Part shown: one piece after another, positions 9,201-18,504 of the stretch
Position numbering within the stretch: the first letter of the stretch is position 1
Layout of the letters: each line of letters begins with the position of its first letter
Source of the DNA: CALJFL01 sp047633055
GTDB lineage: Bacteria > Pseudomonadota > Gammaproteobacteria > Pseudomonadales > Halieaceae
DNA length: 64,000 nt
NCBI GenBank assembly: GCA_047633055.1
Contig: JBLIEI010000016.1
Coordinates: 7,436 to 71,435 of the forward strand
Direction: 5' to 3'
Translations under genes and position numbers: made by a program
The notes under the pieces: model-generated
What the model saw: only the letters and a program-made list of their open reading frames with translations
Databases searched by the model: none
Told to the model about the DNA's origin: nothing

Positions 9201-9828
9201 ACAAGCGCCTCAATTCACCCCAATCGGTTAACTGCAGATTGACTTCGATAGCGGCCGGAACCGATAGTTCGATCCCAGGCTGACTGGTATCGATAACCCA
9301 GTTTTCACTCCAGTTACGCGTATCAATGTCTGACCCTCGACCGGAGTTCAAGTCTCCTAATGATCCCAGGAAACGCAACTCCATCTGCTCAACATGATCC
9401 AATAAAAGGACGCGCGATGCCTCGGTATCACCTGCGCGATCCAACACCGGATAGGACTCTCGCCACAATCCATCTTCTTCCCACACATAGTTCACCCGTT
9501 GAAGATGACTGCGGAGCTGGTTATTGGTGTTATGCCAACCCGCCCGCGTCAAGCTAAGCATAAAACGGGCCGCCTGGCCGCCCGTCAAGGCCGGTTCCAC
9601 TTCGCCAAATTCATCTCTTACCGGGCGCTGCACAAACTGCCTAATGTCACGGGACAATACCGACATGGCTCTATTAATCTGGTAAGTGCGTTGAGCGTTA
9701 TCCCGCGAGCTTTCCATCGCGGTGATTACCGTAGACAAACTGCTGTAGGCCAGGGTCGCCACCACTGCAGTGATAGCGAGCGCGATAAGCACCTCGATCA
9801 GCGTAAAACCGGGTGTGCACTTACCCAC
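9181..9828 (-). CDS. gspJ: Type II secretion system minor pseudopilin J
   Basis: Pseudopilin with a prepilin cleavage site G|FTLIEVLIALAITAV and Glu at mature position 5; the globular part is about 190 residues. Two starts are possible. A far upstream start at 9861 gives an 18-residue leader and a 41-nt overlap with gspI. The GTG at 9828 gives a 7-residue leader (MGKCTPG), an 8-nt overlap with the gspI stop and an AAGGGGG about 5 nt upstream. I prefer 9828. GspJ forms part of the tip complex with GspI and GspK. Confidence 0.9.
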   Translation of the reverse strand: MGKCTPGFTLIEVLIALAITAVVATLAYSSLSTVITAMESSRDNAQRTYQINRAMSVLSRDIRQFVQRPVRDEFGEVEPALTGGQAARFMLSLTRAGWHNTNNQLRSHLQRVNYVWEEDGLWRESYPVLDRAGDTEASRVLLLDHVEQMELRFLGSLGDLNSGRGSDIDTRNWSENWVIDTSQPGIELSVPAAIEVNLQLTDWGELRRLYALPPI

Positions 9829-10252
9829 CAGCACCCCCTTGAGCTTGATCGGTTTGTACATCGGTATGGAAAAAAGCGACCAGCGTATGCAGGGTCTTCT
9901 CCGGCGTCTCTTCGTTCAGGCCGACACTGATTGCCAAACGATTAAACTGCGGTGCCTGGGTGGGCGTGCTCTCTATCCACCAGTACCATTGTCTGTCGCC
10001 CAACTCAGTGGCACCACTTTCTCGCCCACGAAGCACGTTGCCCGTCGCTTTGGCGAGAATACGCACCTCTTCAAGCTTATTGAGTGCTACCGTCTGGGCT
10101 TGAGATTTATCGCGTAAATAGGCCATAGCATCCAACTGGTGGTAGAGGCCGAACATCAACGCAGGTAGCGCTATAGCAACAATCGCCAGCGCCACCATCA
10201 CCTCAACGAGGGTGAAACCGCGATCGCGCCTGTTAAAACTTCGCGTCATCAT
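9821..10252 (-). CDS. gspI: Type II secretion system minor pseudopilin I
   Basis: 143 residues. A 12-residue basic leader ends in Gly before FTLVEVMVALAIVAIALPAL, the class III signal processed by prepilin peptidase, with Glu5 present. GspI nucleates the pseudopilus tip with J and K. GAGGAAA directly precedes tandem ATG codons at 10252. The start overlaps the gspH end by 20 nt, consistent with coupled translation of gspH-I-J-K. Confidence 0.93.
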   Translation of the reverse strand: MMTRSFNRRDRGFTLVEVMVALAIVAIALPALMFGLYHQLDAMAYLRDKSQAQTVALNKLEEVRILAKATGNVLRGRESGATELGDRQWYWWIESTPTQAPQFNRLAISVGLNEETPEKTLHTLVAFFHTDVQTDQAQGGAGG

Positions 10253-10805
10253 TTTCCTCTACCGGCTGGCCCCGCCGCATGGCCGTAAACCGACCTAACA
10301 AATCCCATTCCAGGCGCCATAACAGGTCGCCACTATTGCGCGCTCGCCACTGCAGGGCGCCAGGAATAGTCTCGCCGCTGGCGTAGAATATTATCTGTGG
10401 CTCGGGATCTGGATCGTCACCGCCGGCGAAATCCGGCACAAGCAACCCTTCAAGCTCGAGTTCCATGTCTATCGACGCTGGGAACGCGCGCTCAACAAAA
10501 ACATCTCTGGCAAGCTCCGGCTCTCGCCACCCGTCGGCTTGTCGTTGTCGCCAGTTATAAACGTAGATTGTTTCGCCGTTAATAAACCGCCTGAGCAACA
10601 ACAAGCCAAAATCTTCACCCGCAAGTTCGGCTTCGTCAAGCGCATAACGGCTGACGTCTGCGATATTGCGAACCTCGGTTTCAAAGGCCCGGTCCTCGCC
10701 ACCCGATGACACCGAAAGATTCACCAGGGAAGCTACAATGACGATAACAAAAAGAACAACCAGTAACTCCAGCAGGGAGAAACCGCGCTGGCGTGGTGTT
10801 CTCAT
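10233..10805 (-). CDS. gspH: Type II secretion system minor pseudopilin H
   Basis: 190 residues. An 8-residue leader (MRTPRQRG) is followed by FSLLELLVVLFVIVIVASLV with Glu5, then a globular beta-rich domain. GspH sits below the I-J-K tip and joins it to the GspG shaft. It begins 6 nt after the gspG stop. Length and order are normal for the family. Confidence 0.93.
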   Translation of the reverse strand: MRTPRQRGFSLLELLVVLFVIVIVASLVNLSVSSGGEDRAFETEVRNIADVSRYALDEAELAGEDFGLLLLRRFINGETIYVYNWRQRQADGWREPELARDVFVERAFPASIDMELELEGLLVPDFAGGDDPDPEPQIIFYASGETIPGALQWRARNSGDLLWRLEWDLLGRFTAMRRGQPVEENDDAKF

Positions 10806-10811
10806 GGCGAT

Positions 10812-11261
10812 TTATTCCTCGACTTTCCAGTTGCCGACATCGGCATTCTGCCCCTCACCCCCGGACAAGCCGTCTGCGCCACGCGAATAGATGTCTATTT
10901 CACCATTTTCACCCGGGCTGAGAAAAAGATAAGGCCGCCCCCAAGGGTCTTGAGGTAGCTCTGACAGATAGCCACCTTCCTTGAAATTTCTCGGCTCAGG
11001 AGCCAGCGTGCTGGCATCCACTAGCGCTTCCAAGCCCTGCTCAGTTGTGGGATAGACATAATTGTCGAGTCGGTAGATTTTCAGCGCTGTTTCTATAGCC
11101 TTAAAGTCCGCATACACTTTTTGCACTCTGGCTTCATCTGCGCGATTGAGGACGGTGGGCGCTACCACGCTGATTAGCAGCCCCATAATAACCAGAACAA
11201 CCAGAATTTCGATTAGGGAAAATCCCTGGTGGCGTAATTTAACCCTGTGCTTTAGTGTCAT
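10812..11261 (-). CDS. gspG: Type II secretion system major pseudopilin G
   Basis: 149 residues. The leader ends at G13 before FSLIEILVVLVIMGLLISVV; the mature protein keeps the hallmark GspG segment (YRLDNYVYPTTEQGLEALV), the DPWGRPY motif and the calcium-site region near SRGADGLSGGEGQNADVGNW. This is the shaft subunit of the T2SS pseudopilus. It is 4 nt from gspF. Together these motifs separate it clearly from the type IV pilin gene near 46 kb. Confidence 0.97.
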   Translation of the reverse strand: MTLKHRVKLRHQGFSLIEILVVLVIMGLLISVVAPTVLNRADEARVQKVYADFKAIETALKIYRLDNYVYPTTEQGLEALVDASTLAPEPRNFKEGGYLSELPQDPWGRPYLFLSPGENGEIDIYSRGADGLSGGEGQNADVGNWKVEE

Positions 11262-11265
11262 AACA

Positions 11266-12486
11266 TCATCTTACCATTGTGTTGAGATCAAATATTGGCA
11301 GCAGTATGGCTAATACGATGGTCAACACCATCCCTCCCATAAACACCACCATCAGCGGTTCAAACAAACTCATGACCGTGCCGAGCGTCATCTCAAGCTC
11401 TCGCTCCTGATTATTGGCCGAGCGCTCCAGCATGGCTTCCAGCTCACCACTGCTCTCGCCGCTGGCGACCATATGTACCATCATCGGTGGAAATCGCCCA
11501 CTCTCCCGCAGTGCCCGATTGAGACTACTACCCTCCTGCACCCGCTCGGCAACCTGTTGGCTGTCCTCGCGTAACACCAGATTGGTGAGCACCTGACCAG
11601 CGATCCGCAGAGACTCCAATAAAGGTACGCCACTCGCCATTAATATACTCAGCGTAGAGGCAAAGCGCGCGGTATCGACGGCAGTCACAACACCGGAGAT
11701 TCCCGGTGTTGCCAAGAGCCAGCGATGCCAGATTTTCCGCCGTACCGGACTGTGAAGCAAGCGGCGCACGAGAACAGCCAGGGCAACCAAAACAACCAGC
11801 GCCCACAGGCCATAATCTCTAAAAAAGTCACTGGCGGCAATCAGACCCCTTGTCAGCGCCGGTAACTCCCGACTCGTATGGGTAAAAATCCCCACCAGTT
11901 CCGGAACTACAAAAACCATCAGGGCCACTACCACAGCGACAGCCACACCGATCAGAATAAAGGGGTATATCATCGCCATCTTCAGTTTCTGTCCGGTGTA
12001 TTGGCGCTGCTCCGTATAATCTGCCAGCTGTTGCAGCACCAGACCGAGAAACCCCGCATGCTCACCCGCACTGACCATGGCCCGGTACATTTCATTGAAA
12101 ATCAGGGGAAATTCACCCATCGCGTAGGCCAGCGTATGGCCCTCGCCAACCCGCGAACGCACCTGCAGCAACAAGCCCTTGGTGCGAGCTTTACGGGTCT
12201 GCTCCGCCACTGCCTGCAGGCATTCATCAATCGGTAGACTGGATTGCACCAGAGTCGCCAACTGGCGAGTCAGCAGCGCCATTTCCCCCGTACTAATTCT
12301 GGGTTGCAGAAAAGAGAATGCAGGTTTTTTGCCGCTGGCATCGGTAGCATTGGCAAGATCTACCTCTACGGGTCTCAGGCTCTGACCCCGCAGCTGACCG
12401 CGAATTTGTCGTTCCGAATCGCCTTCCAGCACACCTCGAACAAGTTTTCCCTCGGTGTTCAGCGCACGGTATCGATATGCTGTCAT
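11266..12486 (-). CDS. gspF: Type II secretion system inner-membrane protein F
   Basis: 406 residues with the duplicated T2SSF domain: cytoplasmic helical repeats (about residues 65-190 and 270-390) separated by membrane helices near 170-195, 220-240 and 375-398. It is the polytopic platform protein that couples GspE ATP hydrolysis to pseudopilus assembly. It shows the typical start YRYRALNTEGKLVRG and the GE.SG motifs (SAGEHAGFLG, ASGESSGELE) of both repeats. It is 16 nt downstream of gspE. Confidence 0.96.
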   Translation of the reverse strand: MTAYRYRALNTEGKLVRGVLEGDSERQIRGQLRGQSLRPVEVDLANATDASGKKPAFSFLQPRISTGEMALLTRQLATLVQSSLPIDECLQAVAEQTRKARTKGLLLQVRSRVGEGHTLAYAMGEFPLIFNEMYRAMVSAGEHAGFLGLVLQQLADYTEQRQYTGQKLKMAMIYPFILIGVAVAVVVALMVFVVPELVGIFTHTSRELPALTRGLIAASDFFRDYGLWALVVLVALAVLVRRLLHSPVRRKIWHRWLLATPGISGVVTAVDTARFASTLSILMASGVPLLESLRIAGQVLTNLVLREDSQQVAERVQEGSSLNRALRESGRFPPMMVHMVASGESSGELEAMLERSANNQERELEMTLGTVMSLFEPLMVVFMGGMVLTIVLAILLPIFDLNTMVR

Positions 12487-12502
12487 TGAGTAATCGCCCT
12501 GC

Positions 12503-14020
12503 TCAGCTTACTGCGGTGACCCGCAGCACTTCCTCAATGCTGGTTTCTCCGCTAATGATACGACGCCGACCATCCTCTTGAATACCGGGGTAGCGTTGGC
12601 GTGCCGCCTGCAGCATAGCCTGCTCGCTCGCACCTTCATGTATCAACAAGCGCAGACCATCGTCTATTTCAATGAGTTCATAGATGCCAGTCCGACCGGT
12701 ATACCCGCTATAGTTACAATGCTCGCAGCCCACCCCATGATAAATCTGAACCGCTTCGGCACCCTCTTTGAGCCCCAACAACTTCCGCTCTGCAGAAGTC
12801 GCCTGCTCTGCCTGTTTGCAATCATTACACAGCAGCCTGACCAGTCGCTGCGCTATCACCGCCAGCAAGCTTGAGGACAACAAAAAAGGTTCAATGCCCA
12901 TATCCTGTAACCGGGTCACAGCCCCGATCGCCGTATTGGTATGCAGTGTCGACAGCACCAGGTGACCGGTTAACGAAGCCTGTACGGCTATCTCAGCAGT
13001 TTCCAAATCCCGAATTTCACCCACCATGACAATATCCGGGTCCTGACGCAGAATAGCGCGCAGACCCCGGGCGAAAGTCATTTCAACTTTAGTATTAACC
13101 TGGGTCTGACCGACCCCCGGCAACATGTATTCAATCGGGTCTTCAATGGTAAGAATATTCCTGGAGGTCTCGTTGATGTGTGAGAGTCCAGCATACAGGG
13201 TAGTCGTTTTTCCAGAGCCGGTAGGCCCGGTAACCAAAATAATGCCGTGGGGTTTTCTCAGAGCGGCAACGTAACTGTCGTAAACCGGTTGGTTCATCGC
13301 CAGCTGCGCCAACTCCAGCTGCCCGGCCTGCTTGTCCAACAACCGCAGAACAACACGCTCGCCGTGGGCCGAGGGCATGGTCGACATTCGTATATCTACC
13401 GCATGACCCGCGATGCGAACCGAGATACGACCATCCTGAGGAACACGTTTTTCTGCGATATCCAGTTTAGCCATAACCTTCAGACGCGATACCAACAACG
13501 GTGCGAGCATCCGCTTGGGTGACAGCACTTCAGCGAGCACACCGTCGATGCGGTAGCGAACACTCAGGCGGTCTTCGAACGTTTCAATATGAATGTCAGA
13601 GGCCTTTTCCCTGACGGCCTGAGAAAGAATCGCGTTGATCAACCGGATAATGGGGGCGTCATCTTCCGCATCCATCAAATCGCCGGTGTCCGGGATTTCA
13701 TCGGCTAACCGACTCAGGTCAACGTCGGCGCCTATGTCTTGCGCCATTTGCTCTGCTTCGTTGTTACTGCGCTGGTAAGCCAGTGTCAGGCGCCGCTGAA
13801 ATTCCTCAGGGGACACTGCCTCCAGCCTGAAAGACCGGCCAAGATGGCGCCTCAGCTCTGCCACAAGCTGTAATCCTGGCGCCTGCTGATAATATATTAG
13901 AGGGCCATCGTTCCCCAGGTCCAGCAAGACACTGTGCTGTTTAGCAAAGCTGAAAGGCAGTTCGGCAATGCGCTCTGAACTTGCTGGCTCGCGCAGGGGT
14001 GTAATGGCTGGCTCGATCAC
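12503..14020 (-). CDS. gspE: Type II secretion system ATPase E
   Basis: 505-residue hexameric cytoplasmic ATPase that powers pseudopilus assembly. Visible are the N-terminal GspL-binding region, an Asp-box segment, Walker A GPTGSGKT at 265-272, Walker B VMVGEIRDLETAEIA, a His box, and the zinc tetracysteine (CNDC and CEHC) found in GspE/PilB. A GTG start overlaps the gspD TAG by 1 nt (TAGTG), indicating coupling. It is paralogous to PilB in this window (46548-48269). Confidence 0.97.
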   Translation of the reverse strand: MIEPAITPLREPASSERIAELPFSFAKQHSVLLDLGNDGPLIYYQQAPGLQLVAELRRHLGRSFRLEAVSPEEFQRRLTLAYQRSNNEAEQMAQDIGADVDLSRLADEIPDTGDLMDAEDDAPIIRLINAILSQAVREKASDIHIETFEDRLSVRYRIDGVLAEVLSPKRMLAPLLVSRLKVMAKLDIAEKRVPQDGRISVRIAGHAVDIRMSTMPSAHGERVVLRLLDKQAGQLELAQLAMNQPVYDSYVAALRKPHGIILVTGPTGSGKTTTLYAGLSHINETSRNILTIEDPIEYMLPGVGQTQVNTKVEMTFARGLRAILRQDPDIVMVGEIRDLETAEIAVQASLTGHLVLSTLHTNTAIGAVTRLQDMGIEPFLLSSSLLAVIAQRLVRLLCNDCKQAEQATSAERKLLGLKEGAEAVQIYHGVGCEHCNYSGYTGRTGIYELIEIDDGLRLLIHEGASEQAMLQAARQRYPGIQEDGRRRIISGETSIEEVLRVTAVS

Positions 14021-16044
14021 TACTGCGTCTCCGCCTCGGTCTGCTGCTCCTTAATTTGATCGAGCTGTTTGATTTGCTCTTCCCACTCTGGCAACATTGG
14101 AAGCTCGCCATCGTCAAGGAACATCAGTCCCCGCTCTCGACGCAAAGTTTGCTGATCTCTAATGTACTGGTATTTTTGAGCGCTGGCCGCATCCAGATCA
14201 CGATCATCGCGGATGATTGTTGGCCGAATAAAGATCATCAGGTTGGTCTTGGTAACCTGTACCGCGTCAGTCCGAAACAGACGGCCAATAAAGGGGATAT
14301 CACCTAGTATCGGTATTTTCTGGCTTGCATCCTGGACATCATCCTGAACCAGGCCACCCAGCACCACGACCTTATTATTTGAAGCCATAATTCTCGTGGC
14401 AATTTTACGCTCGTTGGTAATCAGATCTGAGGCAATTATTGAAAGCCCGGTCAGACTGGACACTTCTTGCTCGATGTCCAATACCACCGTATCACCCTCG
14501 TTAATCTGCGGAGTCACAGTAAGGGTAATACCGACGTTTTCACGCTCGATAGTTTGGAAAGGGTTTTGCGCACCGTCACCGCCTGCACCGGTATTGGTAA
14601 ATGAACCCGTGACAAACGGTACGTTCTGCCCCACGGTGATGTAGGCCTCCTGATTGTCCAGTGTGAGTATGCTAGGCGTAGACAGTATGTTGGCGTTGGT
14701 CTGTTCCTTCAGGGCGTTGAGGATAACGGTCATGGAGAGATTGTCGTCAATCGCGCCCCAACCCAGAGAGAGCCCGGGAGTGCTGGCTAGGGCACCAGCC
14801 AGACCAGCCAGATCAAAGTCACCGTCGGTGCCGGAAGTACTGCCATCTCCCGTGTCAGGCGGGAAAACGGAGTCGGCGATACCTCGCGCGCGATTGTTAT
14901 CGCTGTTGTTAATATTACTACCGAATAAACCGCTTTGATTGGCAAACAACCACTGCAGGCCAAGATCTTGCCCATCAATCAGCTGCATTTCAACGATAAT
15001 TGCCTCCACCAGCACTTGTGCCCGACGAATGTCGAGGCGCTGGATAACCGCCTCCAGCGCCGCCATTTCATCTGTATCGGCAGTAATAATAAGCGAGTTG
15101 GTGCCGTCGTCAGCTTCGATGGTAGAGGTATTGCTCGTGTTACGCGCCGATCTGCCGTCTTCGGAGGTGTCCAGTCGACTAATATTTTGCATGACCCGGG
15201 TTAATACATCCGCAATTTCCGCGGCCCGTGCATACTCGAGATAGATCACTTTGACATTGCCACTTTGCTGGAGGGGCGTGTCCAGATGTTCAATCAGTAG
15301 ACCGATACGGGCGCGCTCCAGTTCGTCGCCATTGACCAGCACACTGTTGGTCCGGCTATCGGCCACCAGCAGCATTTCCGGTTCATTACCGCCGCTCTGC
15401 TTGGCTTCCGACTTATTGAGTTCGTCTAACATACTGACGATATCTTCAGCGACTGCGTAACGCAGTTTGACGATATCTGTCTGTTGCACGGCGCTGCGGT
15501 CCATACGCTGAATAATGTCGCGAATTCGATCAATATTAGCGCCGACATCAGAAATGATAATGGCATTACTGGGGGCATAAGCGGCCATATGGGCCTGCTG
15601 CGGTACCAGTGGGCGCAGTACCGGGATCAATTTAGCGGCGGAGATATTGTCCAGCCTGATAACCTCGGTGACATATTCATCATTGCCGCTGCCGATGCCA
15701 TTATCGCGCACCGAAACTGCCGAGGAACGTGCGTCTTTGCTCTGAATGACCCGCACTACGCCACCTGACCTCACCGCGGTGTAACCGTGAACATCCAGAA
15801 TGGATAAAAACAGATCGTACAATTCGTCCCGTGATATCGGCTTGGAGGATATGACTTTGACTTTGCCTTTCACCGCTGGGTCCACCACGATAGTGGTATC
15901 AGTGGCATCGGCGACAAACTTGATGAGTTCCTGGATGTCGGTATCTTTGAGATTAACGGTAAAATCCTGAGCAAACGAGACAGGAACCCCCGAAATAAAG
16001 GCGGCCAGGGAGGCGATTCTCAGCAGCCGGGTTACAGCATTCAC
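14020..16044 (-). CDS. gspD: Type II secretion system secretin D
   Basis: 674 residues forming the outer-membrane secretin. A Sec signal peptide (cleavage probably after VSFA, residue about 25) leads into N0 (DFTVNLKDTDIQELIKF), three KH-like N domains, and the secretin core ending in VVVLGGLVQDDVQ, IPILGDIPFIGRLF and NLMIFIRPTII. A Gly/Ser/Asn-rich insertion near residues 375-405 lies before the gate region. The start is GTG at 16044 with AAGGA about 10 nt upstream. No pilotin gene (gspS) is adjacent. Confidence 0.97.
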   Translation of the reverse strand: MNAVTRLLRIASLAAFISGVPVSFAQDFTVNLKDTDIQELIKFVADATDTTIVVDPAVKGKVKVISSKPISRDELYDLFLSILDVHGYTAVRSGGVVRVIQSKDARSSAVSVRDNGIGSGNDEYVTEVIRLDNISAAKLIPVLRPLVPQQAHMAAYAPSNAIIISDVGANIDRIRDIIQRMDRSAVQQTDIVKLRYAVAEDIVSMLDELNKSEAKQSGGNEPEMLLVADSRTNSVLVNGDELERARIGLLIEHLDTPLQQSGNVKVIYLEYARAAEIADVLTRVMQNISRLDTSEDGRSARNTSNTSTIEADDGTNSLIITADTDEMAALEAVIQRLDIRRAQVLVEAIIVEMQLIDGQDLGLQWLFANQSGLFGSNINNSDNNRARGIADSVFPPDTGDGSTSGTDGDFDLAGLAGALASTPGLSLGWGAIDDNLSMTVILNALKEQTNANILSTPSILTLDNQEAYITVGQNVPFVTGSFTNTGAGGDGAQNPFQTIERENVGITLTVTPQINEGDTVVLDIEQEVSSLTGLSIIASDLITNERKIATRIMASNNKVVVLGGLVQDDVQDASQKIPILGDIPFIGRLFRTDAVQVTKTNLMIFIRPTIIRDDRDLDAASAQKYQYIRDQQTLRRERGLMFLDDGELPMLPEWEEQIKQLDQIKEQQTEAETQ

Positions 16045-16080
16045 GAATTTTTTATCCTTAAAATAATATCTGCGACTGTA

Positions 16081-17124
16081 TCATTGTTCTGCAGCGGTGG
16101 CATCCAGACTGACACTAAGCGTGACCGCCTGGTTGTCTCGCTGTAAATCGAATACTGCCTCGCTGGCAGTCCGCATGGTTTGGTAGAGGCGCATGGTATT
16201 GGCCGGATTGGTGAGTGCTATACCGTTCACCGCCGTGATTACATCCCCTGTCTTGAATCCCAGCGCCTGAAACTGTGCTACGTCTTTGCCCGGCGCGATC
16301 TGATAGCCCAGCAAGTCCGAACCATCGCGCACAGCACTGATTGCTACAACGTCTGTCAGGGCCTGTGGGTCAGCGTATAGTTTCTCGCGATATGAGCCCG
16401 CCAAGGCCGAGTAGGCATCGCTTTCAAAGCGTTTTTTTGTTCCTGTTCCAACAACGCTTTTTCCGGGTTGGCTTAATGTGGCTGGCGCAATACCGGGTAA
16501 CTGTTCGTCCAATGGTGACTCTTCAAACAAAGTGAGTAGCTCGTAGGTGCCTCCATTATCCAGCACAACCTGGCTGTTCATCACTTTCGCCAGAGTCACT
16601 TTTCCTGGCACTGGCATTGCATCGTCGACCGCATATACCTCCTGTTGGGACTGATACTCAATGATGGCCTGACCCAAGCCATCCTGGCTAGCAGCCAACG
16701 CCCCTCGCAGTTTCAACGCCAATCGGGTCTCACTGGCATTCTTTTCGATACCTTCTCGAATCGTGGCGGACGGGGCAGCACTGTCCTCAATCTCGACAAC
16801 ACTCTCCAGGGCGCCAACCTGTCCAAAAAGATGCCAGTTTCGCAGTAAATCAATATTCACCGTGGAATCGGTTGAGGCTATCTCATTCGCTTTAATTGGG
16901 TTAATAATAGTGCCGGATGGAGGCAAGGCGGCATTTTGTTGCGGGAGCAAAATCCACACCAGCTTACCGACTGCGGTCAATGCCCATAAAGCCAGCAACA
17001 AGATAATAAATTGACGCAGACGAGACGCGCGGGCAGGCTCCGTAAGCCGCCGCCACACACCTTCCAGCGGCCCAATCAAACGCGCTGGTAACTCACTGGT
17101 CTTCTCTAGCCACTGCGACGACAC
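16081..17124 (-). CDS. gspC: Type II secretion system protein C
   Basis: 347 residues. It has a cytoplasmic tail, one membrane helix (about residues 38-60), a periplasmic homology region with the DLLRNWHLFG segment that contacts the secretin N0 domain, a linker, and a C-terminal PDZ domain (about 255-345) with GYQIAPGKDVAQFQALGFKTGD. GspC connects the inner platform to GspD and helps choose substrates. It is the first gene of the operon. The GTG start has GTAGGAG 6 nt upstream. Confidence 0.93.
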   Translation of the reverse strand: MSSQWLEKTSELPARLIGPLEGVWRRLTEPARASRLRQFIILLLALWALTAVGKLVWILLPQQNAALPPSGTIINPIKANEIASTDSTVNIDLLRNWHLFGQVGALESVVEIEDSAAPSATIREGIEKNASETRLALKLRGALAASQDGLGQAIIEYQSQQEVYAVDDAMPVPGKVTLAKVMNSQVVLDNGGTYELLTLFEESPLDEQLPGIAPATLSQPGKSVVGTGTKKRFESDAYSALAGSYREKLYADPQALTDVVAISAVRDGSDLLGYQIAPGKDVAQFQALGFKTGDVITAVNGIALTNPANTMRLYQTMRTASEAVFDLQRDNQAVTLSVSLDATAAEQ

Positions 17125-17190
17125 ACCACACTCCTACACGTACATCGGTACACCACACAGTAAAGCCTGGCTCCCGTCATTATGACTTTG

Positions 17191-17218
17191 ATTATAGGGT
17201 GCAAAGGCGCAAGCGCAA
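17191..17218 (-). promoter_or_regulatory. Sigma70-type promoter of the gsp operon
   Basis: Reading leftward, TTGCGC (17218-17213) and a consensus TATAAT (17196-17191) are separated by 16 bp, about 67 bp before the gspC start. This is the only good promoter seen before the twelve close-packed gsp genes. Inferred from sequence alone. Confidence 0.6.
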
Positions 17219-17295
17219 CCCGCGACAATTGTATGGTAATAGCGCCGCAGTAGCCCTCTTTCAGTAGCCGCCTAAGTTCAGGACGGCAAGCGGCA

Positions 17296-18483
17296 TCAGC
17301 CGTCGTTAGACTGATAGTAATCCATCAGAATTTTAGCCACTTCCGGACGCGAAAACTCCGGCGGAGGCGCAATCCCTTTACCCAGCATTTCGCGCACAGC
17401 CGTTCCTGAAAGCAGCACAAAGTCGTCTTTATCGTGATCTGGAGCGTCTCGCATCATGACAACTTTATCGAGCTTCTTACTGTACGCAGTGTGATCTGCG
17501 CGATAGATTTCAAGCTCCAGCGCACCGTCCGGCACCTCCTCGTCGAATACGGTCTGAGCATCAAAGCCACCGTAATAATCACCGACACCGGCGTGATCCC
17601 GGCCAACGATCAGGTGGGTACAACCACAATTCTGGCGGAAAACAGCGTGCAACACAGCCTCGCGTGGACCCGCATAAAGCATGTCAAAGCCGTACCCGGT
17701 AATCATTACCGTGTTGGCAGGGAAGTACACGTCGACCATTTTACGGATAGACGCGTCGCGAATATCGGCGGGAATGTCACCTGGCTTGAGCTTGCCAAGC
17801 AGCATGTGGATCAATATTCCGTCGGCAGACAAATCTTGCAGGGCCATTCGACAGAGTTCTTCATGGGCGCGATGCATGGGGTTACGGGTCTGAAAAGCAA
17901 CCACTTTCTCCCAACCCAGACTAGCGATCTCCTCCCGAATCTCGACTGCGGTGCGGAAAGTCTCGGGAAAGTCACTTTGGAAGTAAGATAGGCTCAATAC
18001 CTGAATAGGGCCCGCCAACAAGGTGCGACCGAGGCTACGGAACGTTGCGACGCCAGGATGCCCTGGATCCAATGTGCGGAATATCTTCTCCGCCATAAAA
18101 TCTATTTGCTCGTCCGAGACTGACTCTACAGTATCGACATCCATGGTTGCCAGTACCGGATTGCCCTCTACATTAGGGTCACGCAGTGCAATTCGGCTAC
18201 CGGGTTGGAGACTGCTGTCATCGCTGAGGTTAACAATAGGGACCGGCCAAAAAAGCCCGTCGACCGTATGCAGATTTTCGGCAACGCTCATTGCATCCGC
18301 TAGGTTCATATAACCGGTCAGCGGATTAAAATAGCCGGCTCCCAGCATGACAGCATTGGCCGCTGCAGCAGAATTAAGCAACAACGAAGGCAGGCCTTCT
18401 GCTTCATCCGCCAGTACTTTCCGCTTCGCATCATCGGAGACATAAAGTGCGTTCAGTTGGTCTGAACCATGTGGTTTGATCAT
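17296..18483 (-). CDS. sat: Sulfate adenylyltransferase (ATP sulfurylase, single-subunit)
   Basis: 395 residues from the preferred ATG. It makes adenosine 5'-phosphosulfate from ATP and sulfate. An N-terminal PUA-like domain is followed by the catalytic domain with QTRNPMHRAHEEL (the QXRN...HXXH nucleotide motif) and IVGRDHAGVGDYYG. An upstream TTG start (18498) would add five residues, but GGGAG sits 7 nt before the ATG at 18483, which decides the start. It follows cysC by 21 nt, so the pair forms PAPS. This is the Sat type rather than the CysDN heterodimer common in enterobacteria. Confidence 0.95.
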   Translation of the reverse strand: MIKPHGSDQLNALYVSDDAKRKVLADEAEGLPSLLLNSAAAANAVMLGAGYFNPLTGYMNLADAMSVAENLHTVDGLFWPVPIVNLSDDSSLQPGSRIALRDPNVEGNPVLATMDVDTVESVSDEQIDFMAEKIFRTLDPGHPGVATFRSLGRTLLAGPIQVLSLSYFQSDFPETFRTAVEIREEIASLGWEKVVAFQTRNPMHRAHEELCRMALQDLSADGILIHMLLGKLKPGDIPADIRDASIRKMVDVYFPANTVMITGYGFDMLYAGPREAVLHAVFRQNCGCTHLIVGRDHAGVGDYYGGFDAQTVFDEEVPDGALELEIYRADHTAYSKKLDKVVMMRDAPDHDKDDFVLLSGTAVREMLGKGIAPPPEFSRPEVAKILMDYYQSNDG

Positions 18484-18504
18484 TGTGTGCTCCCGCAATG
18501 TTAT

